DNA of 64,000 nt from Leptospira sp. WS92.C1 (lineage in GTDB: Bacteria > Spirochaetota > Leptospiria > Leptospirales > Leptospiraceae). Numbering within the stretch: position 1 is the stretch's first letter; the number at the start of each line of letters is the position of its first letter. Made by a program: the position numbers and the translations under genes. Shown one piece after another: positions 1 through 9,345 of the stretch. The notes beneath the pieces are model-generated. The model was not told the DNA's origin, made no database searches, and saw only the letters and a program-made list of their open reading frames with translations. The DNA is taken from positions 2,936,001-3,000,000 of the forward strand of contig NZ_CP162130.1 of the NCBI RefSeq assembly GCF_040833975.1. Reading direction: 5' to 3'.

Positions 1-138
1 TCAGAAATTCAAACACAGAAGATGTTTGAAAAAATCTCGACATGGGCAAGAATTTTAAAGCGACTTACGATAACTCTTACGACCATCATTTGCGAAAATA
101 CGAAACATTTTTGTGGTCGTTTTTATCTTGAAAAATGA
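1..138 (+). CDS. Possible 3' end of a gene cut by the window edge
   Basis: The first frame is open from base 1 to a TGA at 136-138, giving 45 codons. The peptide is basic and resembles no family I know. An open stretch this short at an edge can arise by chance, so this is only a candidate C-terminus. A weak inverted repeat (79-85 with 114-120, then five T) lies over its end. Confidence 0.22.
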   Translation, partial: SEIQTQKMFEKISTWARILKRLTITLTTIICENTKHFCGRFYLEK

Positions 139-508
139 AATTGAATTTAAAGTCGAACTTGGTTTCTAAAAATTTACATGTCGATTGAAACAAAACAAAA
201 CTTTATAAAAGCAAAAGCTCTGTTTTTGTAGGGCTCCTATCTTTTTGAAAGAAAGAATCGTTTCGATCCATCTTGATTCGAATTTGATCCATCGATTCAT
301 CCGTTAAAACAAGGAATTTAAAATCGTTCTAAAGTTCGGTTTAATATTTCGAGAAAGTCGACTCAGCTTTTTACCGAAAAAGATCTAAAATCAATCTTCA
401 GAATTGGAAAGAAATTTGTTTCCTTTCAAAATCCAAGAAATTTACTCTCCATACAGCTTTCTTTTCATGTTTACTCTATCCGAATTGAATTCTTTTAAAA
501 ACCATATC
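139..508. other. AT-rich intergenic stretch, no gene seen
   Basis: There is no convincing reading frame on either strand. The frame of the next gene is open back to a TTG at 404 and an ATG at 467. The peptide those starts add is not signal-like, while the ATG at 509 gives a good signal peptide, so I treat 404-508 as untranslated leader. Confidence 0.5.
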
Positions 509-1570
509 ATGGAAAGATTCCTTTCTTTCAAAAAATTCAGATCGATTCTTTTTGTTTACTTTGCATTTTTCCCAGCTTTATCCGCGGATACCTTATTTTT
601 AAAAGATAAGACCGTAATGATAGGAAGAGTTATCGATTACGAAGAAGACGGAATCAAATTTGAAACGGGGAACGGAATTTTCGAAGTATCTTCGGATAAG
701 ATTCAAAATATTGAAGTCGGTTTTACCGGGATAAAAACGAACTTAAAAATAAAATCCTTCGTGCAAGATTTCACACTGCTATTAATTCAATCCAATCCGG
801 AAGGATTATTTACTTTTTATGATGAGCTCCAATCTAAAATTTTATATATAGATTTTAAAGAAATCGTTTGGATTGAATATCACATACCCGAGAAAATAAA
901 AAATTTCCTCCCCGTTTCCGGCGGTTATGACGTCGAAGTTGTCATGAAAGATGGACAAACTAAAAAAGGCATTTTATCAAGTTTGAAACCCGAATCCACC
1001 ATTCTGATCGATGAAACATCCGGAAAGCTGTCCATATCCAACCGACTCATTTCAAAAGTCATCTATCAAATTATAAACGATGAAATTCAAACCATAAACG
1101 AAGATACAAAGTCATATTCCGATCCAATTCGATTTTACGATTATCTGATCCCCGGACTTCACCAAATCCGAACCGGAAGAAAGAGATACGGATCTGCGCT
1201 ACTTATGATGACGGTGATTTCATTAATCACCGCCGAATACGAATATGAAAGAGGAAGACAAGAAATCCAAAAACAAAAACTTTATAACGAGCAAAACCTA
1301 TTTTTAGGGGGTGAATACGGATTTACGAATATCGACACCAGTTATGAATCTTATTACGATCATAAAGACAACAATCATTCTCTATTGCTGTTGACATCGG
1401 TATTTTATGCGCTGAATTTATTTGATCTATGGAGATGGAGAAGTGATTCCAAAAGTCAGAGTGAAATCGGAATCAGTTTCGTTCCATTGATCAGTTTTTC
1501 GTCGACTTCAGGTCGATCGTTATCAAATTTAGAAACAGCGGCACAGGTCCGATTTCAGTGGAAATTTTGA
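509..1570 (+). CDS. Exported protein with Sm/SH3-like repeats and a C-terminal membrane hairpin
   Basis: About 353 residues from the ATG at 509, chosen because it starts directly on a basic-hydrophobic signal peptide ending near FPALSA. Two stretches follow the pattern L-K-[DN]-G-x(4)-G-x-[IL], then beta strands and a Gly (near residues 28-65 and 140-185), suggesting small beta-barrel modules. The same pattern closes the FecR-like protein at 3238-4371. The C-terminal third has an IPG-x-HQI-x-x-G motif followed by two hydrophobic segments, as in DUF5683/TM2-like proteins. The function is unknown; an envelope location is inferred from the signal peptide. It converges on the STAS gene at 1602. 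Confidence 0.7.
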   Translation: MERFLSFKKFRSILFVYFAFFPALSADTLFLKDKTVMIGRVIDYEEDGIKFETGNGIFEVSSDKIQNIEVGFTGIKTNLKIKSFVQDFTLLLIQSNPEGLFTFYDELQSKILYIDFKEIVWIEYHIPEKIKNFLPVSGGYDVEVVMKDGQTKKGILSSLKPESTILIDETSGKLSISNRLISKVIYQIINDEIQTINEDTKSYSDPIRFYDYLIPGLHQIRTGRKRYGSALLMMTVISLITAEYEYERGRQEIQKQKLYNEQNLFLGGEYGFTNIDTSYESYYDHKDNNHSLLLLTSVFYALNLFDLWRWRSDSKSQSEIGISFVPLISFSSTSGRSLSNLETAAQVRFQWKF

Positions 1571-1601
1571 AACGTATGTTATCAAGAAAACAAAAAGCTT
1601 T

Positions 1602-2006
1602 TTAACCCGCAGCTTTTTGAATTGCCGCTTCCTGATTTTCGACGATTTTAAAAAGAGACTTGAGTCTCGTCATTTCAAAGATCTTGTCTATCTGAGGTGA
1701 AAGTGAAAAGAGTATCAAATCGGAATTTTTTTTCTTAAGCGCCGCATAGGAACCGATAAAAACCGCAATTCCGGAAGAATCTAAATAACGTAAATCGGAA
1801 AGATTCAGGCAAATTTTGTTATTTCCTTCGTTGGCGACATCATCAATCAATGCCTTCAAATTTTTTGCCGAAAATATATTTACTTCTCCGCTAACCTTGA
1901 TCACAAAACACTTTGCATTCGTCTTAGATTTGAATCCTGCCACTTCTTCAACAGAGACTTTCATCTCACTTGTTGAATACTCCAAGTCACTATTTTCAAA
2001 AGCCAT
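1602..2006 (-). CDS. STAS-domain anti-sigma factor antagonist
   Basis: 134 residues. The central part fits a STAS (SpoIIAA-like) domain: a beta strand ending in LCLNLSD, then YLDSSGIAVF, the loop whose Ser is the phosphorylation site in this family, then an amphipathic helix. Such proteins bind anti-sigma kinases in a phosphorylation-dependent way in the cytoplasm. No RsbW-type kinase gene lies next to it, so the partner is unknown. A second STAS gene is at 51738-52100. A caaaaagc...gctttttg inverted repeat (1591-1598/1612-1619) overlaps its stop and could end transcription between it and the convergent gene. Confidence 0.85.
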   Translation of the reverse strand: MAFENSDLEYSTSEMKVSVEEVAGFKSKTNAKCFVIKVSGEVNIFSAKNLKALIDDVANEGNNKICLNLSDLRYLDSSGIAVFIGSYAALKKKNSDLILFSLSPQIDKIFEMTRLKSLFKIVENQEAAIQKAAG

Positions 2007-2130
2007 TTTATTCTCCGAACTACTAGTTAGACGTAAGATTTTTCCGGGATAACACCCGTTCGCATTTTCATTTACAAATCAACAAAGAGCGATTGAACCT
2101 CGACCTACTTGAAAGATCGGCTCGCTTGAT

Positions 2131-3063
2131 TTAAATCGAATCCGTTTTTCTTCCGGAAACGAGGGCCGGATTACAAAATGATATCTCCGTTCGAAATCCT
2201 TTTCCTAGATCCGATTGAATCCGAAAATCAACGTCGATACAAATTTCATTGAGTCTTCTTTTTAAATAGAAGAAAGTTCCCTCGGAGAAGTTTTTAGAAA
2301 CGGTAGTTCCCGGTCCGTCGTCTTTCACGACGATTTTTACTCGATCCGAATCATCATTTGTGATTTCAACTTCAATCAATACGGGCTTATCGGAGGTCAT
2401 CACTCCGTATTTTATAGAATTTTCCACAAGCGTTTGGATCAAAAATGGGGGGATGGAAATCTTATCGATGTCCACAGATTCATCTTTTTTCAAGATGATT
2501 CGAAAGGGATGATTCGCTTTGTTTTTAATCAAATCGAAGTAAGAGAGCATAAAGTCCAATTCCTCTTTGAGAGACACCTTGTCCCGATCGACAAAACGAA
2601 AGGAATATCGAAGCATATTGGCAAGACTGTCCAGATATTCGACCGCATCCGAACGAGCGCTTTCCATATAAATTCTGAGTGTCATCAAAGAATTGAACAA
2701 AAAATGCGGGGTCATTCTTAAATTATAAATCTGAGCTCCTAAAAATACTTTTTTCTCAACGGGAAATTTGGCAGGATTTTTAGTTTCCGGGTTCCCCTCG
2801 CTTCCGTATTTTTCAATGAGGAGATGGCGGCAAATAAAGAATAAGACTAAATACTGAATGAACAAAAATCCAAGGATCAGAGACAATCGAATTCTTGAAT
2901 CCGTTTCGGAAGAGTGGAATAGCAATCCGTAAAACGCCGAACCCAAAAGTGTACAAAATAAACCGTTTGAAATTAGGATGCCTCTGTAATCAGAGACCAA
3001 GAACAATAAAGCTCTATTTTTTTCCATCATGACCATGTTCCAAACTGCCCATCCAGCCTGCAT
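2131..3063 (-). CDS. LytS/YehU-type membrane histidine kinase (His_kinase, PF06580)
   Basis: 310 residues from the first standard start, with N-terminal membrane segments followed by the kinase core. The H-box is MTPHFLFNSL, typical of the LytS class; the N-box is PPFLIQTLVENSIKYG; DDGPGT is the G-box. It should autophosphorylate and pass phosphate to a LytTR-type regulator, but no response regulator gene is adjacent. The frame stays open 30 codons upstream of the ATG at 3063, to a stop at 3154-3156. That extension encodes a sensible extra membrane segment, but it contains no ATG, GTG or TTG. An ATT at 3145-3147 is the only near-standard candidate, so the true N-terminus is probably longer than annotated here. 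Confidence 0.85.
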   Translation of the reverse strand: MQAGWAVWNMVMMEKNRALLFLVSDYRGILISNGLFCTLLGSAFYGLLFHSSETDSRIRLSLILGFLFIQYLVLFFICRHLLIEKYGSEGNPETKNPAKFPVEKKVFLGAQIYNLRMTPHFLFNSLMTLRIYMESARSDAVEYLDSLANMLRYSFRFVDRDKVSLKEELDFMLSYFDLIKNKANHPFRIILKKDESVDIDKISIPPFLIQTLVENSIKYGVMTSDKPVLIEVEITNDDSDRVKIVVKDDGPGTTVSKNFSEGTFFYLKRRLNEICIDVDFRIQSDLGKGFRTEISFCNPALVSGRKTDSI

Positions 3064-3237
3064 TGAGAAAAAAATGACAAACTCTGTTAAAAAAGAATTT
3101 ATGTTCCATATTAAGTATCGTTTATTCCATCGGTCACTCTCTTTAATCTTACTCTAAAACCGCTCTTTCGCGCCACAAATTTTAATACTTGGCTTTTTGA
3201 TCGTCAGATGCAAAATGCAGACCGGTAGAAAGAACCT

Positions 3238-4371
3238 TTGATTTTCGATTATTTCTCAAATATGGATCCAAAAAAATTCAAAATATTTTTAGAACTTCAG
3301 TTGTTTCGAGAATCTTTAGATTATTTAGAAATTCTCGAAAACGAAAACAATAAAGTCATTTTTGAAGCTCAAAGAAAGGAAATTGAAAAATACTCGGCTT
3401 ATATCGAATATTCTTCGGTTAAAAAATACATCGAAAAATCCACCCCGAATCTTTCATTCCATCCGATCCATACAATACAAAATCGTTCCAAAACTTCGAA
3501 CAAAATCTTCGAAATTCTGTTTCCTATCAAAAAATCATTCGCTTTTACTTGGGGATGGGGTTTAGGATTTGCAGTTTTGATCTTTGTTCTATTTGTTTCG
3601 AATTTTCTTAAAAAAAAAGAGACTGATACGACCGTTGATCCTAAGATTCATCTGGTTCAAGGCGATTGCTCCTCCAAAGAATCCGCTAAAGGTATTTGGG
3701 AAATCGAAAGGCAAAAAACGAAATGTGAACTTCATTACGCTTCCGCTTATGGCGCCACTTCGATTTTTGTGTCCCCAAACACGTCCGCCATCATAAAAAC
3801 AGAAGGTTTATTCGAATCGGCGAATTTGATCGTTGAAATCAAAGAAGGAAAGGTCTATCTCAAAGAAAAACTTTCCAAACAACTCGGGACTCGATTTCAA
3901 ATCGGTTCTTGGGGAATCCAATTGAGGGGAACGACGATTTTTTTGGAGTCCCGCAATTCGAAAACTTATTTTACTTTGATCGAAGGCTCTTTGGAAGCGA
4001 GTTATCTCCATTCTGACGGCAAAAGGCAGAGCAAAGACCAGCTTTCAGTGCCGGGCGAAACGATAAAATTGGAAGCGACAAATCCCCAAATCCAAAAGAT
4101 AACTCTCTCCAAAGACCAACTGAATCGATTCCATCTTGAACTTGAAAACTGGAAGAATCAAAAAAATCATGAGATGATTCTCAGTCAGTCTTCCTTTTTC
4201 AAAAAGAAACAAAAAGCCGCCGTTAGAAACGATTGGAATTGGATCTTGCGTCTTAAAAACGGCAGAATCATAAAAGGAAAGATTCGGACCGAATCAAATA
4301 AAATCATCGTAAGTAATCGAAGCGGCGAAGAAATATTCGATGAAGAAGAAGTTCTTTCCGTTTCTAAATAG
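3238..4371 (+). CDS. FecR-like single-pass membrane protein
   Basis: 377 residues from the TTG at 3238, which has an AGAAAG five bases upstream; an ATG at 3262 is the alternative. Order: a cytoplasmic region rich in charged residues (about 1-100), one membrane helix (about 104-122), then a periplasmic FecR-type domain with the repeated signatures VEIKEGKVYL, GIQLRGTTIF and FTLIEGSLEA. The C-terminus (about 335-375) carries an LKNGRIIKGKI module like the one in the protein at 509-1570. FecR proteins usually sense a periplasmic signal and control an ECF sigma factor, but none is encoded here, so the role is open. Confidence 0.7.
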   Translation: MIFDYFSNMDPKKFKIFLELQLFRESLDYLEILENENNKVIFEAQRKEIEKYSAYIEYSSVKKYIEKSTPNLSFHPIHTIQNRSKTSNKIFEILFPIKKSFAFTWGWGLGFAVLIFVLFVSNFLKKKETDTTVDPKIHLVQGDCSSKESAKGIWEIERQKTKCELHYASAYGATSIFVSPNTSAIIKTEGLFESANLIVEIKEGKVYLKEKLSKQLGTRFQIGSWGIQLRGTTIFLESRNSKTYFTLIEGSLEASYLHSDGKRQSKDQLSVPGETIKLEATNPQIQKITLSKDQLNRFHLELENWKNQKNHEMILSQSSFFKKKQKAAVRNDWNWILRLKNGRIIKGKIRTESNKIIVSNRSGEEIFDEEEVLSVSK

Positions 4372-4501
4372 AACACCACACAGATAGAATCAAAATGTTC
4401 CCAGGAGGAACAAAATAAAGCGTCCACAAGCAATAGTTTTGGGATCAAAATGTTGATTGAATGAGGTTGTCTTTATCAATTCTCACGGAGAAAATAGATT
4501 T

Positions 4502-5230
4502 ATGGATCTTTGGTATATACGATTGATTGTTGTCTTTTATATTGTCTTTGCTTTGGTTGAAGAAGTTTTTAGAGCGAGAGAATATCCGCAGACAAAATTT
4601 TGGAAACTGCGAGGTTCCATTTCAACATTTTGTTATTTAGCCGTATCGGTTTATGCACCCTTACTTTGGGATACATGGTTAGCAGAACATACCGTATTGG
4701 ATCTTACCAGTCTTTCTGTGTGGTTGACTGTTCCGATAGCTTTCCTTTCTTACGAACTCTGTCTTTATATCTGGCATAGAAGTTTACATACATTTTCGCC
4801 CTTATGGAGATCGTTTCATCAGATGCATCATTCCGCTGAAAGTTTCGACATCTATGGGGCATTCTATTTTAGTTTAGTGGATATGATCGGTTTTACTTTT
4901 TTAGCGAGTTTTTCTCTGGTATTTTTTATCGGAATCCCCGCGAATGTAGCGATTGCGGCTGGCTTGATGCATACTTTTTTAGGAATTTTCCAGCACGCAA
5001 ATATCAAAACACCCAAATGGTTGGGATTTTTAATTCACCGACCCGAAAATCACGCCTTGCATCACGCAAGAGACGTGCATTCCTTCAATTATGGAAACAC
5101 CCCCATTTTTGATTTCCTCTTCAGAACCTTCCGAAATCCAGATTCGTTTCCGGATCAAATCGGTTTTTATGAGGGGGCTTCGCTCAAGATTTTAGAAATG
5201 CATCTTGGAAAGGATGTATCCAAGCCTTAG
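4502..5230 (+). CDS. Sterol desaturase / fatty acid hydroxylase family membrane enzyme
   Basis: 242 residues from the ATG at 4502, preceded by GGAG; a TTG at 4457 would add 15 residues. Four hydrophobic segments surround the histidine clusters of the family: HRSLH, HQMHH, and later HRPENHALHH. In this superfamily these bind a di-iron centre that hydroxylates or desaturates a lipid substrate at the membrane. The substrate cannot be told from sequence. It stands alone and is followed by a strong terminator. Confidence 0.85.
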   Translation: MDLWYIRLIVVFYIVFALVEEVFRAREYPQTKFWKLRGSISTFCYLAVSVYAPLLWDTWLAEHTVLDLTSLSVWLTVPIAFLSYELCLYIWHRSLHTFSPLWRSFHQMHHSAESFDIYGAFYFSLVDMIGFTFLASFSLVFFIGIPANVAIAAGLMHTFLGIFQHANIKTPKWLGFLIHRPENHALHHARDVHSFNYGNTPIFDFLFRTFRNPDSFPDQIGFYEGASLKILEMHLGKDVSKP

Positions 5231-5246
5231 TTAGAGTTACAGTATC

Positions 5247-5283
5247 GATCCCGATATTGTAACACAATATCGGGATCTTTTTT
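5247..5283 (+). terminator. Rho-independent terminator after the hydroxylase gene
   Basis: A perfect 14-bp stem (gatcccgatattgt, 5247-5260, pairing with 5264-5277) with a 3-base loop is followed by six T. It lies 17 bases after the stop of the gene at 4502-5230. Confidence 0.9.
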
Positions 5284-5601
5284 CATAGCCGTAGAAACGT
5301 TTCCTTCCTACCAACTCAATTTCTCAGAATTTCGATTTTTAATACGCCTTAGCCGGAACGTATCGAGCGAAGAACCGAATCCGTCGTATGTCCATTTTTT
5401 GAGAACGATTCCGAGTTTTCATCTCCGCTTCCTTCTTTTCGATCCACGCTGCTGATCCAAAAGGGACCAATGACTTTTTCAAAGGAATAAAATAAGATTT
5501 TTTTGGCGCGGAAATGATATTTATCCGTAATAAAAATATCATCCGACATTCTGATTCGAAATAGATTTATATTTTGGTCCGAGAATTTTTTTGGAGATCC
5601 A
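5284..5601. other. Intergenic stretch before the first Ig-like lipoprotein gene
   Basis: Two overlapping minus-strand frames of 66-67 codons lie at 5339-5549. Neither has a ribosome binding site and neither resembles a known family. I see no firm gene here. The RBS of the next gene (TTGGAG) is at 5591-5596. Confidence 0.4.
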
Positions 5602-7260
5602 ATGATAACCTACTCTACCGCTCGGCAATTTTTAAACGTTTTATCGGTTCTTTCCATTCTATTCTTTTTATCCTGTACAACTCAAAAACAATCTAGCGGA
5701 ATTGAATCCGTTTTTTCATTGATCGGATTGATTTCGCAGCCCGAACCTCCAACACCTCCGATCGAGCCTCCCCCCACTCCGCAAATTCAACCTCCTCCTG
5801 TACCACCGACGGTGATACGAACCCGACCCGCCGATGCGGGAACGAGTATCCCTATTAACGCAAATGTAATCGTTACTTTTTCAAAAGTGATCAACAAAGA
5901 TTCCGTCACTACAAACACGGAAAATACCAATTGTTCGGGAACGATCAGCGTTTCTTCGGACAATTTTGCGACCTGCATTCGGATGAATTCGGCCCCTACC
6001 TCACCCTCGGGAGAAAATGATACTTCCTTTCTTTTGGATCCCGTATCTTTTTTAACCGTAAACACTCAATATCAGATTCGAATCTCCGAAACGATCACAG
6101 ACGAAGACGACAACCAACTCACTGCTCCCGTAATCACATCATTTACCGCGTCCGCAAGCACAGATATCATACAACCGGCGATTCAATACACATTCCCCAC
6201 TCCTTTTGAAAGTGTCGGCGCGAACACCTCTCTTTTAGCAACTTTCTCAGAACGGATGAATCCCAATTCCTTAACCGTAAACACCACCGATACTACTTGC
6301 ACCGGAAGTATTCAGGTCTCGGACACAAATTTTGAAACCTGTAAAATCATTTCTTTACAACCCGTATTTTCCAATGACTTCAAAACCCTTGTTATAAAAC
6401 CAACCACTCCATTGTTGGAAGGCGCCTCAGTCTTTATGAAAATAACGACCGATGCAAAAGACGTAGCCGGAAATGAAATCGCTGCGGATCATATCTTAAA
6501 TTTTGGCGCAAGAGAAAGCGATTCGAATCCTCCAACTATCTTATCCGGCATCACCTACCCGACTCAAAATCAAACCGATGTGGCAAGAAATCGAACACTC
6601 ACCTTAAGATTTTCGGAAAAAATCAATCCGCAAACGTTCGTGCTCAATTCGTTAGATACAAATTGTACCGGGGTGGTTCAAGTTTCCGCGGACGATTTTA
6701 ATACTTGCGTCCGTCTAAACGAGAACTTTCAATATGGTAGATTTCTCGGATCCGATCATTCTATCTTTTTGATGGATCTTCTTGAACCCCAAACCACTTA
6801 CAAGATCAGAGTTACGAACGGGATCCAAGATCTTGCCGGAAACGCATTTGCAGGATTTACACAAACGAATGGATTTACGACGGGCAGCAATGTAGATACT
6901 ACCCCGCCCACGGTCACAACGACCACTCACAACGACGGGGGAGTTATTTCATCGTTTAGCGTAAACGTTGAAATTAGTTTTTCCGAAGAAATGGATGTAA
7001 ACACATTTACCAACTCGGGTAATGATGGAAATTGCTCGGGAAGTCTGCAAATCTCTGCGGATAACTTCAATACCTGCATTCAAAACCCCGGGCTCGGGAT
7101 TTTTATAGGAAACAGACGGATTTTAATCTCTTCGGGTTCATCGACTCTTCAAAGCAATGCAAACTATAAGATTAGAATCAAAGGCACTGTTAAAGACGCG
7201 GCAAACAATAGCATGGGCGCGGACTTTACTCAGACGACAGGATTTAGAACACCTCCTTGA
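5602..7260 (+). CDS. Lipoprotein with four Ig-like (Big_5) domains, copy 1
   Basis: 552 residues. A signal peptide ends in the lipobox FFLSC (Cys near residue 25), then a Pro-rich linker (about 45-70), then four repeats of about 110-120 residues. Each repeat begins with a pattern like P-x(3-6)-G-x(5-7)-N-x-x-[VI]-x-x-[TS]-F-[ST]-E, typical of bacterial Ig-like/SbsA domains. Each also holds a hairpin with two Cys, C-[ST]-G-x(8-9)-[DN]-F-x-T-C. The protein is predicted to be lipid-anchored and surface or periplasmic, possibly adhesive; this role is inferred. The start is supported by TTGGAG 5 bases upstream. The gene at 7514 is a tandem paralogue. Confidence 0.85.
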   Translation: MITYSTARQFLNVLSVLSILFFLSCTTQKQSSGIESVFSLIGLISQPEPPTPPIEPPPTPQIQPPPVPPTVIRTRPADAGTSIPINANVIVTFSKVINKDSVTTNTENTNCSGTISVSSDNFATCIRMNSAPTSPSGENDTSFLLDPVSFLTVNTQYQIRISETITDEDDNQLTAPVITSFTASASTDIIQPAIQYTFPTPFESVGANTSLLATFSERMNPNSLTVNTTDTTCTGSIQVSDTNFETCKIISLQPVFSNDFKTLVIKPTTPLLEGASVFMKITTDAKDVAGNEIAADHILNFGARESDSNPPTILSGITYPTQNQTDVARNRTLTLRFSEKINPQTFVLNSLDTNCTGVVQVSADDFNTCVRLNENFQYGRFLGSDHSIFLMDLLEPQTTYKIRVTNGIQDLAGNAFAGFTQTNGFTTGSNVDTTPPTVTTTTHNDGGVISSFSVNVEISFSEEMDVNTFTNSGNDGNCSGSLQISADNFNTCIQNPGLGIFIGNRRILISSGSSTLQSNANYKIRIKGTVKDAANNSMGADFTQTTGFRTPP

Positions 7261-7513
7261 GGGATTTTGCATCGAAAAAAAATCGAACCGGATCGCGAAT
7301 TTTGGACGATCGATTCCGGGAACGATTTTTTCGGATCGAATGAAATCGGCCTGAAATCAAAAAAAGGAATGAATGAACGTCTGGCAGGAATGAACGACAT
7401 GGCGCTTTTGCAAAACAAGCGCCACTCAATTCTTAGTAGAATACAAGGTCGACCGCTGGATCAAAACGATCAGAACACCTAAATGGCGGCGGCAAATACC
7501 TTGGAGTTATATA

Positions 7514-9181
7514 ATGACAAATCGAATTTTGAATCGGAAATTTTTCAGCCTTCTATCTGTGATTGCAGTACTATTTTTTATATCCTGTGATGATAAAAAA
7601 CAATCTAGCGATACCGAATCAACTCTTCCGATTGTTACGAGTTTTTCAAACATTCTACCTGTGAACGGAGAAATCCCTTCCTCCGATCCGGAAGCACCAT
7701 CATCGCCACCCGTTTCTTCCATACCAACGGTTATCCTGACAAGCCCGGCCAATGCCGGCTCCACCATTCCGATCAACTCGAACGTAAGTGTCTTTTTTTC
7801 AACGGTTATGGACAAAAATTCCGTTACTACAAATACGTTGGATACTAGCTGTTCGGGAACGATCAGCGTTTCTTCGGATGACTTTGCAACGTGTGTTCGT
7901 ATGAACTCAGCCCCCGTTTCCCCTTCCGCGGAAAACGATCTTTCCTTTCGTCTGGATCCAGCGGCCAATCTTGCCGTAAACACTCAGTATAAAATTAGAA
8001 TTTCGGGAACGATCAAAGACGTAGCGGGCACCGAACTTCCAGGTTCGGTGACTACGGTATTCACTACCTCCGCCAGTGCGGATATAACTCCACCAACGAT
8101 TCAACACACACTTCCGGTTCCTTTTGACGCTCTCGTGGGTACAAACGCTTCTCTTTCGGCTACTTTCACAGAACCGATGGATCCCACGTCCTTAACCGTT
8201 AATACCTCCAATACCACTTGTACGGGAAGCATTCAGGTTTCGGATACAAACTTCGCAACGTGTAAGGTCATTTCTTTACAACCGGTATTTTCCAATAACT
8301 CCAAAACCTTTGTCATCAGACCTGCAAGCCCGTTATCAAACTTCAGCGCTGTTTCGATGAAAATAACGACTAACGCAAAGGATACATCCGGAAATCAACT
8401 TGCCGCAAATCATATACTATCGTTTACCACACAGACCAACGATTCGACTTCTCCCCAGCTGGTGCATGTTTATCCGGCTCAAAATCAAACCGATGTAGCG
8501 AGAAATCGGACAATCACTCTGAATTTTACCGAAAAGATCAATCCGAGTACGTTCGTACTCAATTCTTTGAATACGAATTGCATCGGAACGGTTCAAATTT
8601 CTGCGGATAATTTTAATACCTGCGTTCGGCTGCGTGGAGATATTGAATATGGCAGTTCACACGGATTAAGACATACTCTCTTTTTGATGGATCTTCTCGA
8701 ACCTCAGACAACTTACAGGATCAAACTTACAAACGGAATCAAAGATCTTGCTGGAAACGCATTCGGAGGATTTACACAAGCGAATGGATTTACGACGGGT
8801 AACGACGCGGACAATGCTTCGCCTACGATTACTACGATCACTCCCGACGACGGAAGCACGAATCAGTCGACGATCCTAAGCGTGGAAGTTATCTTTTCAG
8901 AAGAAATGAACTCAAACATGTTTACCACAAGCGTTTTCGGAGGAACTTGTGCCGGGAATATTCAAGTCTCCGCTGACAACTTCAATACCTGTGTGCCAAT
9001 CAACGGAATGTCGATCTTTACGGGAAACAAACGGATTCGAATTTCTGCAAATACGACTCCATTACAGGGTAATACAACCTATAAAGTAAGAATCAAAGGT
9101 GTAATGAAAGACGCAGCGAACAATAACCTTGGTGCGGACTTTACCCAAACAACGGGATTTACGACGGGGGCCCCAGAGTAA
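7514..9181 (+). CDS. Lipoprotein with four Ig-like (Big_5) domains, copy 2
   Basis: 555 residues, a tandem paralogue of the gene at 5602 with the same plan: signal peptide, lipobox FISC, Ser/Pro-rich linker, four Ig-like repeats each with the C-x-G...DNFxTC hairpin. Identity varies strongly along the length. The linkers are unlike, while blocks around ISVSSD-F-ATC and QNQTDVARNRT are nearly identical, as expected of duplication followed by local gene conversion. The start ATG has GGAG eight bases upstream. The 253-base gap to copy 1 contains no clear terminator, so the two may be co-transcribed. A strong terminator follows. Confidence 0.85.
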   Translation: MTNRILNRKFFSLLSVIAVLFFISCDDKKQSSDTESTLPIVTSFSNILPVNGEIPSSDPEAPSSPPVSSIPTVILTSPANAGSTIPINSNVSVFFSTVMDKNSVTTNTLDTSCSGTISVSSDDFATCVRMNSAPVSPSAENDLSFRLDPAANLAVNTQYKIRISGTIKDVAGTELPGSVTTVFTTSASADITPPTIQHTLPVPFDALVGTNASLSATFTEPMDPTSLTVNTSNTTCTGSIQVSDTNFATCKVISLQPVFSNNSKTFVIRPASPLSNFSAVSMKITTNAKDTSGNQLAANHILSFTTQTNDSTSPQLVHVYPAQNQTDVARNRTITLNFTEKINPSTFVLNSLNTNCIGTVQISADNFNTCVRLRGDIEYGSSHGLRHTLFLMDLLEPQTTYRIKLTNGIKDLAGNAFGGFTQANGFTTGNDADNASPTITTITPDDGSTNQSTILSVEVIFSEEMNSNMFTTSVFGGTCAGNIQVSADNFNTCVPINGMSIFTGNKRIRISANTTPLQGNTTYKVRIKGVMKDAANNNLGADFTQTTGFTTGAPE

Positions 9182-9307
9182 GACTAAAAATCAAAAGCCC
9201 GATTCGAAAAAATCGGATCGGTTAAAACGGGATGTTTCGAATTCGATTTTAAAACGATTTCTACAGATAGAAAAGAATCGAGGTTGTTTTCAATTCCTCA
9301 TACCATT

Positions 9308-9345
9308 GGAGAATCGTTTTGAGCAGGCGATTCTCCGTTTTTTTT
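9308..9345 (+). terminator. Rho-independent terminator
   Basis: A 9-bp stem (ggagaatcg, 9308-9316, with 9328-9336) is followed by G and eight T. It ends the Ig-like lipoprotein unit exactly where the convergent monooxygenase gene stops (9346). Confidence 0.85.

Noticed and set aside
5339..5549. Two overlapping minus-strand frames of about 66 codons
   Set aside because: No ribosome binding site and no family; they could be joined by one shift into a plausible basic peptide, but the evidence is too weak.
7267..7482. Plus-strand frame between the two Ig-like lipoprotein genes
   Set aside because: No RBS, no homology, and its sequence overlaps two other equally open frames on the minus strand.
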